Shown here piece by piece: positions 54,753 to 63,165 of a DNA stretch of 64,000 nucleotides; the first letter of the stretch is position 1, and every line of letters starts with the position of its first letter. A program made the position numbers and the translations under genes. The notes below the pieces were generated by a model, which was not told the origin of the DNA, searched no databases, and saw nothing but the letters and a program-made list of their open reading frames with translations. Source of the DNA: an uncultured Oscillospiraceae bacterium (GTDB lineage Bacteria > Bacillota > Clostridia > Oscillospirales > Oscillospiraceae); NCBI GenBank assembly GCA_934565795.1, contig CAKTIM010000003.1:97358-161357 (forward strand). Direction: 5' to 3'.

Positions 54753-55952
54753 CTACTCAGCATTGGCTACTCGCTGCAATTCCTCCTGCGCATCCTCAAA
54801 TCCAATGTGCGTATAAGTATTGAGCGTCACTCCAATGTCAGAATGACCCATGATGTATTGAAGCGTCTTGGGGTTCATTCCGCTTTTTGCCATGTTCGAG
54901 CAGAACGTATGTCTGCAAACGTGCGGCGTGATCTTCGGCATCTGCATTTTATAGATGCTGTTGTACTTCTCGCAAATATGCTGGAAATACTTTTCCCAAT
55001 GTAGGGCCACCATCGGCATATCGTTTTTATCCAAATAGAGAAATCCACTTTTGCCGCAAATCATCGGTTCGACTTTGGGCTTTTTCCTGTTGGCAATGAT
55101 GCGCTTGAAGCACTCATACACATCATCCGTCATAGGGATAACCCGTGTACCGCTGCTTGTCTTGGTGTCCTCGATGACATGCTCCATATTCCGCTTCCGC
55201 TGTAACTGATGGTTAATGTTGATCTTTCGATTTTTCATATCCACATCCGCCAGCGTCAAACCCACAAACTCGGAAATCCGAAGCCCGGTCTTAAACAGAA
55301 TATAGATACCATCATAATATTTGCAAAAATGCTTGTCACTCGCCACAAATTCAAGAAACGCTCTTTCTTGCTTTCTGGTAATCGCTTCCCTTGTCACGCT
55401 GTCGTTGACTACGACGGTGGCAAGCTGAAATTCAAATGGATTCTTGCGTATCAAATCATCATCAACGGCCATCTGAAAGGCAGGTCGGACAACACCCCTG
55501 ATAGAATGGATGGAGCTGTAACCCCTGCCATCCTGCTGCAACTTTATCAGCCAGCATTTCGCGTCAGACTGCTTCACTTTGTCAATCCGGCGCTTGCCGA
55601 ATTCCTCTTTCTTAATGATATTGAGGACAAAGTTGTAATTGGCCTCGGTATTATGCCGGGCGCCTGTTTTCTGCATGAGATATTTTCTTACCAGTTCCTC
55701 CACAGTCATTTCACCACCGCGAGGTACAATCTGATCGTCAATATCTTTCTGAATCAGTTTTTCTTTCTCCCGCAGAGAAAGATCGTCCCGCTTGCCCGTT
55801 GGCAGCTTATCCGTTTTCTCCAATTTCCAGCTATAAACAAACTGGGGCTTTCCTGTTGCGTCGATATATTTGAACGCATATCGTCCATCTTTGCGTTGGC
55901 TCTCTCCGTTGCGAAGAATACGATTTCTGTTATCTCGTCTTTTCTCGCTCAC
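54753..55952 (-). CDS. int: Tyrosine integrase (Tn916 Int family)
   Basis: A 399-aa site-specific recombinase. The N-terminal arm-binding domain (GRYAFKYIDATGKPQFVYSW) is typical of Tn916 Int, followed by a SAM-like core-binding domain and the catalytic domain with TGLRISEF (Arg), HVCRHTFCSN (HxxR) and GHSDIGVTLNTYTH (His and Tyr nucleophile). All catalytic residues are present, so the element may be mobile. It starts at a GTG 8 nt from AAAGGAG; an ATG upstream is in another frame and stops after nine codons. Confidence 0.95.
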   Translation of the reverse strand: MSEKRRDNRNRILRNGESQRKDGRYAFKYIDATGKPQFVYSWKLEKTDKLPTGKRDDLSLREKEKLIQKDIDDQIVPRGGEMTVEELVRKYLMQKTGARHNTEANYNFVLNIIKKEEFGKRRIDKVKQSDAKCWLIKLQQDGRGYSSIHSIRGVVRPAFQMAVDDDLIRKNPFEFQLATVVVNDSVTREAITRKQERAFLEFVASDKHFCKYYDGIYILFKTGLRISEFVGLTLADVDMKNRKININHQLQRKRNMEHVIEDTKTSSGTRVIPMTDDVYECFKRIIANRKKPKVEPMICGKSGFLYLDKNDMPMVALHWEKYFQHICEKYNSIYKMQMPKITPHVCRHTFCSNMAKSGMNPKTLQYIMGHSDIGVTLNTYTHIGFEDAQEELQRVANAE

Positions 55953-55979
55953 CGTTCATGCTCCTTTCTGTGAAAAGAG

Positions 55980-56019
55980 CCTCCGCGCGATATACTAACA
56001 GTATATCATAGCGGAGGCC
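55980..56019. terminator. Hairpin between xis and int
   Basis: GCCTCCGC/GCGGAGGC encloses GATATACT/AGTATATC, a long two-part stem. CCTTTTTC follows on the + strand and TCTTTTC on the reverse strand. Located just before the int ribosome binding site, it could attenuate int expression relative to xis. Confidence 0.7.
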
Positions 56020-56116
56020 CTTTTTCTATTGCTAAATGAAGCAAAACTTGGAGCCAAAAGGCAGAATATATGATCTTCAAGCGCGTATAGCAAATGCTTT
56101 TATCATCAGCGAAAGA

Positions 56117-56323
56117 TCAGATGGCCGACAAATCATCCAGAAAGGCTTCAAAGCGTTTCCGCTTAATCAAAACCTTTACTCCATTCTGAATTACAAAGCC
56201 AGAATCCATATTCTCGGCTACCAGCTTTCGCATTTTCTTCTCACCAATATTGAAATATTCCGATGCTTCATCAATGGTAAGGCAAAATTTATCTTTTACC
56301 TGAACTTCAATTTCGCCTGCCAT
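56117..56323 (-). CDS. xis: Excisionase (Tn916 Xis family)
   Basis: A 68-aa small DNA-binding protein: KFCLTIDEASEYFNIGEKKMRKLVAENMD is the winged-helix recognition region (cited by parts KFCLTIDEASEYFNIGEKK), and the C terminus VLIKRKRFEAFLDDLSAI is typical of Tn916-type excisionases. It directs Int toward excision. ATG follows GGGAGG. Confidence 0.9.
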   Translation of the reverse strand: MAGEIEVQVKDKFCLTIDEASEYFNIGEKKMRKLVAENMDSGFVIQNGVKVLIKRKRFEAFLDDLSAI

Positions 56324-56335
56324 GATTCACCTCCC

Positions 56336-56742
56336 TTTCTTCAAGCGGCAGCATAGACTATCATTCCATGCCGCCATGAAAGATGAATAAATGGGCAAGA
56401 AACGGACGGCTGATGGCATCAGCTCCACAGGAGTTTCACCTCGGCCCATGCTTGTGGGTGCGCCGCGCAATGCTGTGTGGGCGTTCAACGCGGGAGTATC
56501 ATTAGCGTATGCGCCGCTGCTTGTGAGCTGCCAACTCTCGGTGTAGATGGTTCTCGCTCACTCATAGGATATGAGGTCATGGCGCATCCACCGACGCGAA
56601 ACATACAGAATGTGTCCGTTGCCCTATACTGCGCCGGTGGCCTCCCATCGGGCTTTCTTTTTCAAGGTACTGCCAGCGGCCCGCAGCAGAGGGAAGAAAC
56701 AGGGAAAGGGTTAAGCTGTTTCAGCCTCCGGGGGCCGGTTCG
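56336..56742. other. 400-bp non-coding, hairpin-rich ICE region
   Basis: There is no convincing gene between xis and the HTH gene. Paired segments include GCTGATG/CATCAGC (56421-56435), CTCATA/TATGAG (56560-56574) and GCTG/CAGC (56715-56725). A + strand terminator-like hairpin lies at 56632-56662. The region looks structured, and a regulatory RNA or long leader for xis is possible; no known RNA family was recognised. Confidence 0.45.
56632..56662 (+). terminator. Terminator-like hairpin on the + strand inside the ICE gap
   Basis: GCCGGTGG and CCCATCGGGC form an 8-bp stem (one G-U pair, one bulge), followed by TTTCTTTTT. It implies a + strand transcript antisense to the xis leader; its promoter is not obvious. 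Confidence 0.45.
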
Positions 56743-56979
56743 TCACGGTATCGTGACGATGGAAGAAATGAGCTTGATTTCCAGACGGCGCTTCATGTAC
56801 TCGTCTACGCACACATGAGGCTGGCCGTATTCGTCGTAAAGCGTCCGGGTACATAACTTGTTGATGTAGCCCTCGTAGTACCGCAATACTCGTTCCACGG
56901 CCTCGGCATCACCGGCGCGGGCGGCCTCGATCACCGAAAGGGGCAAAAGCTCAATGCCTTTGTAGTTGGGATTTTTCAT
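56743..56979 (-). CDS. HTH-type ICE regulator (Tn916 Orf8-like)
   Basis: A 78-aa protein: LSVIEAARAGDAEAVERVLRYYEGYINKLCTRTL (cited in part as AARAGDAEAVERVLRYYEGY) and YMKRRLEIKLI match the small HTH_16/Orf8 proteins that precede xis in this element class. In Tn916 the equivalent pair positively affects int/xis transcription. It ends inside a CGTCACG/CGTGACG palindrome (56741-56758). It follows the sigma-like gene by 6 bp. Confidence 0.8.
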   Translation of the reverse strand: MKNPNYKGIELLPLSVIEAARAGDAEAVERVLRYYEGYINKLCTRTLYDEYGQPHVCVDEYMKRRLEIKLISSIVTIP

Positions 56980-56985
56980 CCGCGT

Positions 56986-57417
56986 CTAACCTCCCTCCGG
57001 CATCAACGCCATCAATTTTGTTCGCAGCTCTTTCAGCGTTTTTGTCCTGTGCCGCTGGACGGCACTTCTGGACATTCCCATGAGTGCGCCGATCTCGCCG
57101 TCTGCCATTTCCAGAACACAGTGCAAAATCAAAATGCTCTGCGCCTGCTGGGGCAGTTCGGCAAATGCGGCGGCCACAAGCTCGTTGTCGATATGTAAAT
57201 CATAGCCATGCGACGAAAACACAAAATCGTCGCTGGGGTAATGATCTACGGTGTAGCGCTTGTCCAATTCTGCCTGCGGTAGAACGCTGAACGACGTTTC
57301 ACGGTCGCGCTGGCGTTTCATATCCCGGTGGTAGTTTCGGGCCTCATTTCGCAGTACGGTTTTGCAGAAAGCATCAAACCGGCACTGTTCGCCATAGTCG
57401 CGGGGGATAGCTTCCAT
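56986..57417 (-). CDS. Sigma-70-like ICE regulator (Tn916 Orf7-like)
   Basis: A 143-aa protein. The N terminus FDAFCKTVLRNEARNYHRDMKRQRDRE resembles sigma region 2-type sequence (cited by parts FCKTVLRNEARNYHRD), and the C terminus LPQQAQSILILHCVLEMADGEIGALMGMSRSAVQRHRTKTLKELR carries region 4 (parts MADGEIGALMGMSRSAVQRH). It is the likely activator of ICE recombination or transfer genes. ATG 57417 follows AAAGGGGGTGAG; the longer frame upstream was rejected. Confidence 0.85.
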   Translation of the reverse strand: MEAIPRDYGEQCRFDAFCKTVLRNEARNYHRDMKRQRDRETSFSVLPQAELDKRYTVDHYPSDDFVFSSHGYDLHIDNELVAAAFAELPQQAQSILILHCVLEMADGEIGALMGMSRSAVQRHRTKTLKELRTKLMALMPEGG

Positions 57418-57954
57418 CTTCTCACCCCCTTTCCTTGGGGGATGTGGTGGTTCTGTCCCTTTCCGCCAACATGACACCAGACAGGCCCTTTGCTACCCGC
57501 TGAACGCCACCTTTTTGAAGTTTTTTGAAAGAATTTTTCGGGTTTGGCCGTGCTGCAAAAAGCGGCAAAAAACGCCCGGCAAGTCGCAACGGACCTGCTG
57601 GGCGCAGAAATGTTTTATAAAGATGATTGCTTACATGGTATATTTCATACTCAAAGCCGGACGACTCCGATGGAGGGGCTACGCTTTTTTTAACTGGTGC
57701 AGATCATGGATACTGCGAAACAAAAAGAAGGACACGGCAAAATAACCTCCAATCGGCTACCGTGTCCCTGCAAGTCGTCATTGGTTTGTGCAAGCGCAAA
57801 GAAACGGCGGCTCTGAAAATCAAAGCCGCCGCTTCCAATAGGCGTGTTAATAGGTCTGCTGTACGACGGCTTTTTTCTTTTGCCGTCGTCCGGCAGATTT
57901 TCTCTTTTAAGGAAATATTTATGAAGTTCTATGATACAGCAAGATCCAATAAGT
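57418..57954. other. Non-coding gap with three successive hairpins
   Basis: About 540 bp between the cargo permease and the sigma-like gene. Three stems follow one another: GGACACGG/CCGTGTCC (57730-57767), CGGCGGCT/AGCCGCCG (57805-57831) and ACGACGGC/GCCGTCGT (57863-57889). Open frames on both strands (76-153 codons) lack ribosome binding sites and recognisable similarity. It probably holds the ABC operon terminator and the promoter of the orf7/orf8 unit. Confidence 0.45.
57730..57767 (-). terminator. Terminator of the ICE ABC transporter operon
   Basis: A perfect 8-bp stem GGACACGG / CCGTGTCC, followed on the reverse strand by TTCTTTTTG. Confidence 0.6.
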
Positions 57955-60369
57955 CTACTCACTTTTTATTGCTGATAAAATACTCGCTTTTTTCAATTCC
58001 ATTTTGGAATACATCGAAAAAACAAGGTATATCACCAATAATACACAAATCAGTGCCAACAGGAAAAACCACGGTAATTTCAACGTAATACAATGATTGA
58101 TGGCATCTAATCGTCTGCATACAATTACACTAAAAATACTTCCGCATATAAGAGATATTGCCAATGAACCTCCGAGGTAAATTCCAATCTCCCTATTCAG
58201 CATTGCTTTCAACTGTTTTCGCGTTACCCCAACAGCTTCCAACAGACCGAATTCACGCTTTCTATTCTGAAAATCAACCATAAGCATATTCATAAGACTG
58301 ATACTTCCAAAGACGAACAGAATAGCAGAAGTCATATATAGAGCATTTATAGATGCACTGTATCGATGCTGAATATTTTTAATCGTTTGTTCAATCGTAT
58401 TTACTTCTATTTTTTCATTTTTATCCGCAATCTTCTGAACTGCGGTCAAAACTTCATCAAAACATCCCTCTGAATTTTTAATCGCCAGAATCCCCGTCTG
58501 TTCCGTTATCCCTGTCAGTTTCTTTGCTGTGTCATAAGTCATAATGAAGTAGGGGCTTCCGGGAACAACCGGGCTATCCTCCATTAAATCAGATCTATTG
58601 TATGTGCCTACAACAACGGCTTCCACATCAAAGGTTCTACCATCAAAAGCTCTGCCCTCAATCTTCAAAGTATCGCCAACTTGTGCTATATCTTCTGCAA
58701 CCAATATTCCATTTTTCTCAACCATATCATCGTAATCTGCTGTTCCAGAGGATAACGCCGCCTGCTTTTCTTCTGTCTGTTCCCGATTTAAGGTTGGAAA
58801 GAAGTCTGAAATGCTCGTGATAGAACCACTTTCGCCCGAAAAAGTAGCTGTCATATAAACGCTGTCAAATGCGGTAATCTTTTCTATCCCATCTACCTTT
58901 TCTAATTCCTGCATCAATGCCTGATCTTCAAGTGGATTTTCTTCCAGTTGCAATTTTGCACTTCCGTATGGCTCCGCTTCGTTATCGAAAGAGCTGCCAA
59001 CTGTATTTCTTATTTGTATAAGAATGTTACCGGCAGGATAATATTTGAAACTTGCCTGTTTTGCCGGATCAATAGAACCAGCAACCGTAGAAGTAACCAG
59101 TAAAAGAGCTCCGCTTACTCCAAGCATTAAAAGCGTCAGAACTGCTTTTTGTTTGTTTCTTTGTATATTTATTTTCGCCAGATTAAACGGCGTAAGTTTC
59201 CGATGCAGTTTTGAGCTGCTTTTTGCCTTTCCAGCATACGCAAGGTATTTAGCACCCTCTACCGGGGAAGTATTCATTGCTACTCGGACAGGCTTAAAAA
59301 TGGCAATATTCACTGTTACAAAGGCTACTGCGGCAATCAGTACAGCATAAATAACTGTTGTTTTTAGCCGGAATCCATCAGGACAGCCAATAAATCCAAT
59401 CAGTACACCAATGACAAGCCCCAAAGGAATACCAGCTAAGGCATATAAACGTCCCTCTTTACTTGCCATCCGTTTAATCTGTCTTTTTGTCATGCCAACT
59501 GTCCGCAGTTGCCCAAACATCTGAACATTTTTTACAATCTTTGTGTAAAAAACACCATAGACAATCGTTGCCGCCAAAATAGCCGTCAACGCCGCCAGTA
59601 GTGGTACTGGAATCGGAATACCCGATGTTATCACACCCGACATAACAGCAGAATACTCTGTAAGCATTACCTGTTCCTCGACAATGCCTGTATTTTGTAT
59701 TGCTTTGCCGGCAAAATTAAGAATAGCCGTGGAACTTATGGCGTCTGTATTCAACCGCGTATATGCTGTAACCTGAAAAGAATCTTTTGCCAAATCTTGG
59801 GCAAGCTCTTTACTAACATAAATAAAATATCCGTTGCTTTCTTTCGTATTATTCAAAACACCTGAAAGTGTATATTCTGCTTTCTGTCCTGTTCCAGTCA
59901 GGTCAATAGAAATTGTATCGCCAGTCTGATAGGATTTTCCTAAAAAATCAAGGTAGTTCTGGGGGAGCATAATCTCATCCGCTTTCTGCGGCACACTTCC
60001 CTGAAAAGTTTTTTCTTCCTGATGTAAAAAATAATCTTCATTTCCATAAGCAACAGTGATTGTTTTATTTTCAACATAAAACACACCTATAGCGGAATAT
60101 TCGCCAACCCATGTAATATTTTCGTTTTGATGCAGCTGAGCCGTTTGTTCGTCTGTAACTCCCAAAATGCCAATCTGCGCTTTATTCCTCTGTGTGTTCT
60201 TGAATTTCTCTTGTGTACCTGTTGATATTAGGAGAATCGAAAAAACCATACAGACAGAGATGGCGATTGTCAAAAGCAGAAATGCCTTGTTTTTCTTATC
60301 CGCTTGCATACTCCTACCTGCCAATTTTTTTACAATGGCACTTGTATCATTTTCAAAAGGCCATGTCAT
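57955..60369 (-). CDS. FtsX/MacB-type ABC transporter permease (ICE cargo)
   Basis: An 804-aa permease with an N-terminal helix, a large extracytoplasmic domain, three helices near residues 255-370 with QLRTVGMTKRQIKRMASKEG, a second domain (about 440-650) and three C-terminal helices with REFGLLEAVGVTRKQLKAMLNRE, i.e. two FtsX units. It pairs with the ATPase just upstream and is likely a peptide-antibiotic efflux or resistance pump. The gene is visibly more AT-rich than the ATPase and two-component genes, suggesting a separate origin. Confidence 0.9.
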   Translation of the reverse strand: MTWPFENDTSAIVKKLAGRSMQADKKNKAFLLLTIAISVCMVFSILLISTGTQEKFKNTQRNKAQIGILGVTDEQTAQLHQNENITWVGEYSAIGVFYVENKTITVAYGNEDYFLHQEEKTFQGSVPQKADEIMLPQNYLDFLGKSYQTGDTISIDLTGTGQKAEYTLSGVLNNTKESNGYFIYVSKELAQDLAKDSFQVTAYTRLNTDAISSTAILNFAGKAIQNTGIVEEQVMLTEYSAVMSGVITSGIPIPVPLLAALTAILAATIVYGVFYTKIVKNVQMFGQLRTVGMTKRQIKRMASKEGRLYALAGIPLGLVIGVLIGFIGCPDGFRLKTTVIYAVLIAAVAFVTVNIAIFKPVRVAMNTSPVEGAKYLAYAGKAKSSSKLHRKLTPFNLAKINIQRNKQKAVLTLLMLGVSGALLLVTSTVAGSIDPAKQASFKYYPAGNILIQIRNTVGSSFDNEAEPYGSAKLQLEENPLEDQALMQELEKVDGIEKITAFDSVYMTATFSGESGSITSISDFFPTLNREQTEEKQAALSSGTADYDDMVEKNGILVAEDIAQVGDTLKIEGRAFDGRTFDVEAVVVGTYNRSDLMEDSPVVPGSPYFIMTYDTAKKLTGITEQTGILAIKNSEGCFDEVLTAVQKIADKNEKIEVNTIEQTIKNIQHRYSASINALYMTSAILFVFGSISLMNMLMVDFQNRKREFGLLEAVGVTRKQLKAMLNREIGIYLGGSLAISLICGSIFSVIVCRRLDAINHCITLKLPWFFLLALICVLLVIYLVFSMYSKMELKKASILSAIKSE

Positions 60370-60383
60370 AGTCTGCCACCTCC

Positions 60384-61049
60384 TTACTCCACAATCTTAC
60401 CATCCTCAATGCGGACAATCCGATCTGCAAGGCGGGCTATGTCGTTATTGTGGGTAATCATCACAACAGTCTGCCGGAACTCCGCACTTGTGCGCTTGAT
60501 AAGCCCCAGCACCTCGGCGCTGGTCTTGCTGTCAAGGTTGCCGGTCGGCTCGTCGGCCAGCACAATAGCCGGTTTGGTAATCAGGGCGCGGGCAATCGCC
60601 ACACGCTGCTGCTGGCCGCCGGAAAGATTGTTCGGCATATTTTTCAGTTTATCTTCCAGCCCCAGCAGGTGAACGATCTCGTCCAAAAACTTCTGATCCA
60701 CCGTGTCCCCGTCCAGCTCCACCGGCAGGACGATGTTCTCATACACATTCAGGATGGGAACAAGGTTATAGTTCTGGAAGATAAAGCCGATGTTGCGGCG
60801 GCGGAAGATGGTAAGCTGTTCGTCGTTCATTTTTGACAAGTCTTTGTCCCGGACAATCACATTGCCGGAAGTAGGGGTGTCCAGCCCGCCCATCATGTGA
60901 AGCAGGGTGGATTTGCCGCTGCCGGAGGTTCCCACAACAGCCACAAACTCGCCGTCCTCCACGGAGAAGTTCACGCCGTCAAGGGCGCGGGTGATGTTCG
61001 GCTCTGTGCCGTAATACTTTTTCAGATCAATCGTCTGTAAAACGCTCAT
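60384..61049 (-). CDS. ABC transporter ATP-binding protein (ICE cargo)
   Basis: A 221-aa MacB-type ATPase: Walker A GTSGSGKSTLLH, Q-loop FIFQNYNLVP, signature LSGGQQQRVAIARAL, Walker B IVLADEPTGNLDS, H-loop THN. It starts at MSVLQTIDLKKYYG after AAAGGAG; a 31-codon extension would run through the operator. It lies 14 bp before the permease and 176 bp after the kinase, with its own regulated promoter. Confidence 0.95.
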   Translation of the reverse strand: MSVLQTIDLKKYYGTEPNITRALDGVNFSVEDGEFVAVVGTSGSGKSTLLHMMGGLDTPTSGNVIVRDKDLSKMNDEQLTIFRRRNIGFIFQNYNLVPILNVYENIVLPVELDGDTVDQKFLDEIVHLLGLEDKLKNMPNNLSGGQQQRVAIARALITKPAIVLADEPTGNLDSKTSAEVLGLIKRTSAEFRQTVVMITHNNDIARLADRIVRIEDGKIVE

Positions 61050-61091
61050 ACTCAAAACTCCTTTCAAGGCTTTCTGCCTGTTGATAAGGGT

Positions 61092-61131
61092 ATTGTAAAA
61101 CCCAAATGTCCGCGAAATGTTACAGCGGCCA
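61092..61131 (-). promoter_or_regulatory. Regulated promoter and operator of the ICE ABC operon
   Basis: A 25-bp site (61107-61131) TGTCCGC-N11-GCGGCCA, centre GAAATGTTACA, lies 9 nt upstream of the -10 box TACAAT (61092-61097, reverse strand). It differs from the site before the regulator gene at only a few positions. A further partial copy (AAATGTTACAACGCTCGGACA, 61157-61177, same centre) lies upstream. Binding by the adjacent regulator is inferred. Confidence 0.7.
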
Positions 61132-61225
61132 AAAAATTTCATTGAAAATCAGGGTGAAATGTTACAACGCTCGGACATTTCAAAAAAATTTACGGCGGCA
61201 GCCGGAAATGGCCGTCCGCCGCGTT

Positions 61226-62257
61226 CTATTTTGTAGGCAGCATAATGGAAAATTCCGAACCCTTGCCCGGCTCCGAAACCACTTTGATATAACCGCCCTG
61301 TCGCGTTACGATCTCGCGAGCCAGATATAGGCCAATGCCCACGCCCTGCTGTTCGTGTACTTCTTCCTCACGATAGAAGCGCCGGAAGATGGCGGCCTGA
61401 TTGCTTTCAGAAATGCCCTTGCCGGTGTCGGTCACTTTGATCTCCACATACATTTCCCACAGCACCACCGACACAGCGATTTTCCCGCCTGCCGGGGTGT
61501 ACTTCACCGCATTGTCCAGCAGGTTAAAGAGGGCTTCGGATGTCCACTTGCTGTCATGGGAAACGGTCAAATCCTCCGGGCAGTCCACGGACACGGCGAT
61601 TTCCTTTTTCTCCGCTGCATACACGATCCCACTCATGGCCTGCGCCACGGTATCAAAGAGGCGGCCCGGTTTCTTATCCAACTGGATCACGCCTGTTTCC
61701 AGCCGGGAGGTTTTCACAAGGGCCTGAAAGAGAAAGTCCAGCTTATCCGTCTGGCTGCGGATTCCCCGGATAAAGTCGGTGCGCTCCGCCTCGGTCATAG
61801 GCTTTTCCAGCAGGGTGTCCGTCGCCATTTTCAGATTGCTTACCGGCGTTTTCACCTGATGGGAAATATCCGATACAAGGGTCTGTAACTCCTGCCGTTC
61901 CTCGTCCACCCGGCGGCGGTTCTCCTGCATGATCTGGTAAAGCCTTGCCAGCCGGTGCCCGATTCTGGCAAGCTGGGTTTCGCTGTCCTCCGGGCGCTGG
62001 GGCGCTTCATTTCCAGCGATCATGTGGTCTAAAGTCTGGCACAGGTCAGCGGTAAACTGCGATAGCCGCTTTCCAAAGGTCTGCGTTAATACGAAAATCC
62101 CCACAAGGGCGCACAACAGCAGCGCCCCGCCCGTCAGCAGCACCGCAATCTGTTTTGTCACAAGAAACAGGGCTATGGTGATCCCGGACATGGAGAGGAC
62201 AAGCCCCATTGCCACCCGGCCAAACAGCCGCTTTACCGAGAGGTTTTGAAACTTCAT
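61226..62257 (-). CDS. Sensor histidine kinase (ICE cargo)
   Basis: A 343-aa kinase with two N-terminal helices (about 15-60) separated by a minimal loop, an H-box VSDISHQVKTPVSNLKMA, N-box LFNLLDNAVKYTP, G1 VTDTGKGIS, F-box and G2 GVGIGLYLAREI. It starts at an ATG overlapping the regulator stop (ATGA) with GGGAGG upstream. It probably senses the compound exported by the neighbouring ABC transporter. Confidence 0.93.
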   Translation of the reverse strand: MKFQNLSVKRLFGRVAMGLVLSMSGITIALFLVTKQIAVLLTGGALLLCALVGIFVLTQTFGKRLSQFTADLCQTLDHMIAGNEAPQRPEDSETQLARIGHRLARLYQIMQENRRRVDEERQELQTLVSDISHQVKTPVSNLKMATDTLLEKPMTEAERTDFIRGIRSQTDKLDFLFQALVKTSRLETGVIQLDKKPGRLFDTVAQAMSGIVYAAEKKEIAVSVDCPEDLTVSHDSKWTSEALFNLLDNAVKYTPAGGKIAVSVVLWEMYVEIKVTDTGKGISESNQAAIFRRFYREEEVHEQQGVGIGLYLAREIVTRQGGYIKVVSEPGKGSEFSIMLPTK

Positions 62258-62946
62258 TTTGCCTCGCCTCCCGTCCATTGATAGCCCATGCCGTAAACGG
62301 TCTTGATGTATGGCGCGCCGCCGTCGGATTCAATCTTGCTGCGAATCCGGCTGATAGAAGTTGTCAGGGTGTGTTCGTCCACAAACCTTTCGTCTATATC
62401 CCACAGCTTTTCCAAAAGCTGCCCACGGGTCAGCACTTGCCGGGGATTTTTGCGGAACAGGTTCAGCATTTTGTACTCCATCGGGGATAGGGTCAGGGGC
62501 TTGCCGTTTAAGGAAGCCGTCTGCTCCGAGAAGTCCAGAAACAGCCGCCCGTCGTCGTAAATGTCCTTGGCCGGTTTGTGGTGTTCCAGCATGGCGAACA
62601 TGGCTTTGATTTTCCGCTGCAAGGCCCCGATCACAAAGGGCTTTGTGATGTAGTCCACCGCGCCCACCTCATAGCCCCGTATCTGGTCGCTCTCCTGATC
62701 GTTGGCGGTCAGAAAAATTACGATGGTGTCCGGGTGCTGGGGCTTTATCAGCTTGCACAGCTCAAAACCGTTCCCGTCCGGCAGGTTGACGTCCAGCAGA
62801 ACTAAATCAAACTCCCGTTGGCGGATGGCATCGGCTGCGGTTCTGGCGTTTAGGGCAGAAGTCACGCCATAGCCATCTGCGGTCAGGTTATAAGCCAACA
62901 TCTTATTCAAAAAACTGTCGTCCTCGACAATTAAAATCTGCTTCAT
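62254..62946 (-). CDS. OmpR-family response regulator (ICE cargo)
   Basis: A 230-aa regulator. Receiver: VEDDSFLNKM, phospho-Asp in LVLLDVNLPDGNG, Thr in FLTAN, Lys in YITKPF. Winged helix: LSPMEYKMLNLF, EHTLTTSISRIRSKIE, YGMGYQWTG. It starts at MKQILIVEDD after AAAGGATGTGAGG. It likely binds the shared 25-bp sites before its own gene and the ABC ATPase gene. Confidence 0.94.
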   Translation of the reverse strand: MKQILIVEDDSFLNKMLAYNLTADGYGVTSALNARTAADAIRQREFDLVLLDVNLPDGNGFELCKLIKPQHPDTIVIFLTANDQESDQIRGYEVGAVDYITKPFVIGALQRKIKAMFAMLEHHKPAKDIYDDGRLFLDFSEQTASLNGKPLTLSPMEYKMLNLFRKNPRQVLTRGQLLEKLWDIDERFVDEHTLTTSISRIRSKIESDGGAPYIKTVYGMGYQWTGGEAK

Positions 62947-62974
62947 ATCCTCACATCCTTTGCTTTTTGCAGAT

Positions 62975-63014
62975 AGTATAACAGGCAAATGTCCGCAAAA
63001 TGTTACGGCGGACA
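62975..63014 (-). promoter_or_regulatory. Regulated promoter and operator of the ICE two-component operon
   Basis: The site TGTCCGC-N11-GCGGACA (62990-63014, centre AAAATGTTACG) has perfect 7-bp inverted arms. It lies exactly 9 nt upstream of the -10 TATACT (62975-62980, with extended TG on the reverse strand). There is no good -35 box: the operator occupies it, which fits an activator-dependent promoter. Confidence 0.75.
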
Positions 63015-63165
63015 GATTTTTCAAAAAAGGTTTTCTTCCTCATTATAGGATAGCCTACTTTACAATACAAGGCGGAAAATGTGAATTATAAAGTTTAATT
63101 CGGACGCATATAGCAGCATTCCATGAGCAACCTATGAAATATAGAATGTAAGTGGGTGATGCAAT

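Noticed and set aside
55952..55961. Alternative int start at the ATG just upstream of the GTG
   Set aside because: That ATG is in another frame and meets a stop after nine codons; the GTG has the correctly spaced AAAGGAG.
56421..56450. Possible hammerhead ribozyme-like CTGATG/GAAAC pieces in the ICE gap
   Set aside because: The reverse strand has GAAAC and CTGATG close together, but the required stems and cleavage triplet do not fit any hammerhead arrangement.
57690..57962. 90-codon reverse-strand frame after the cargo permease
   Set aside because: It also spans the terminator hairpins and has no start signal or family resemblance.
57515..58088. Open frames of 76 and 153 codons on the + strand in the ICE gap
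   Set aside because: They run through three stable hairpins, lack ribosome binding sites, and one continues antisense into the permease gene.
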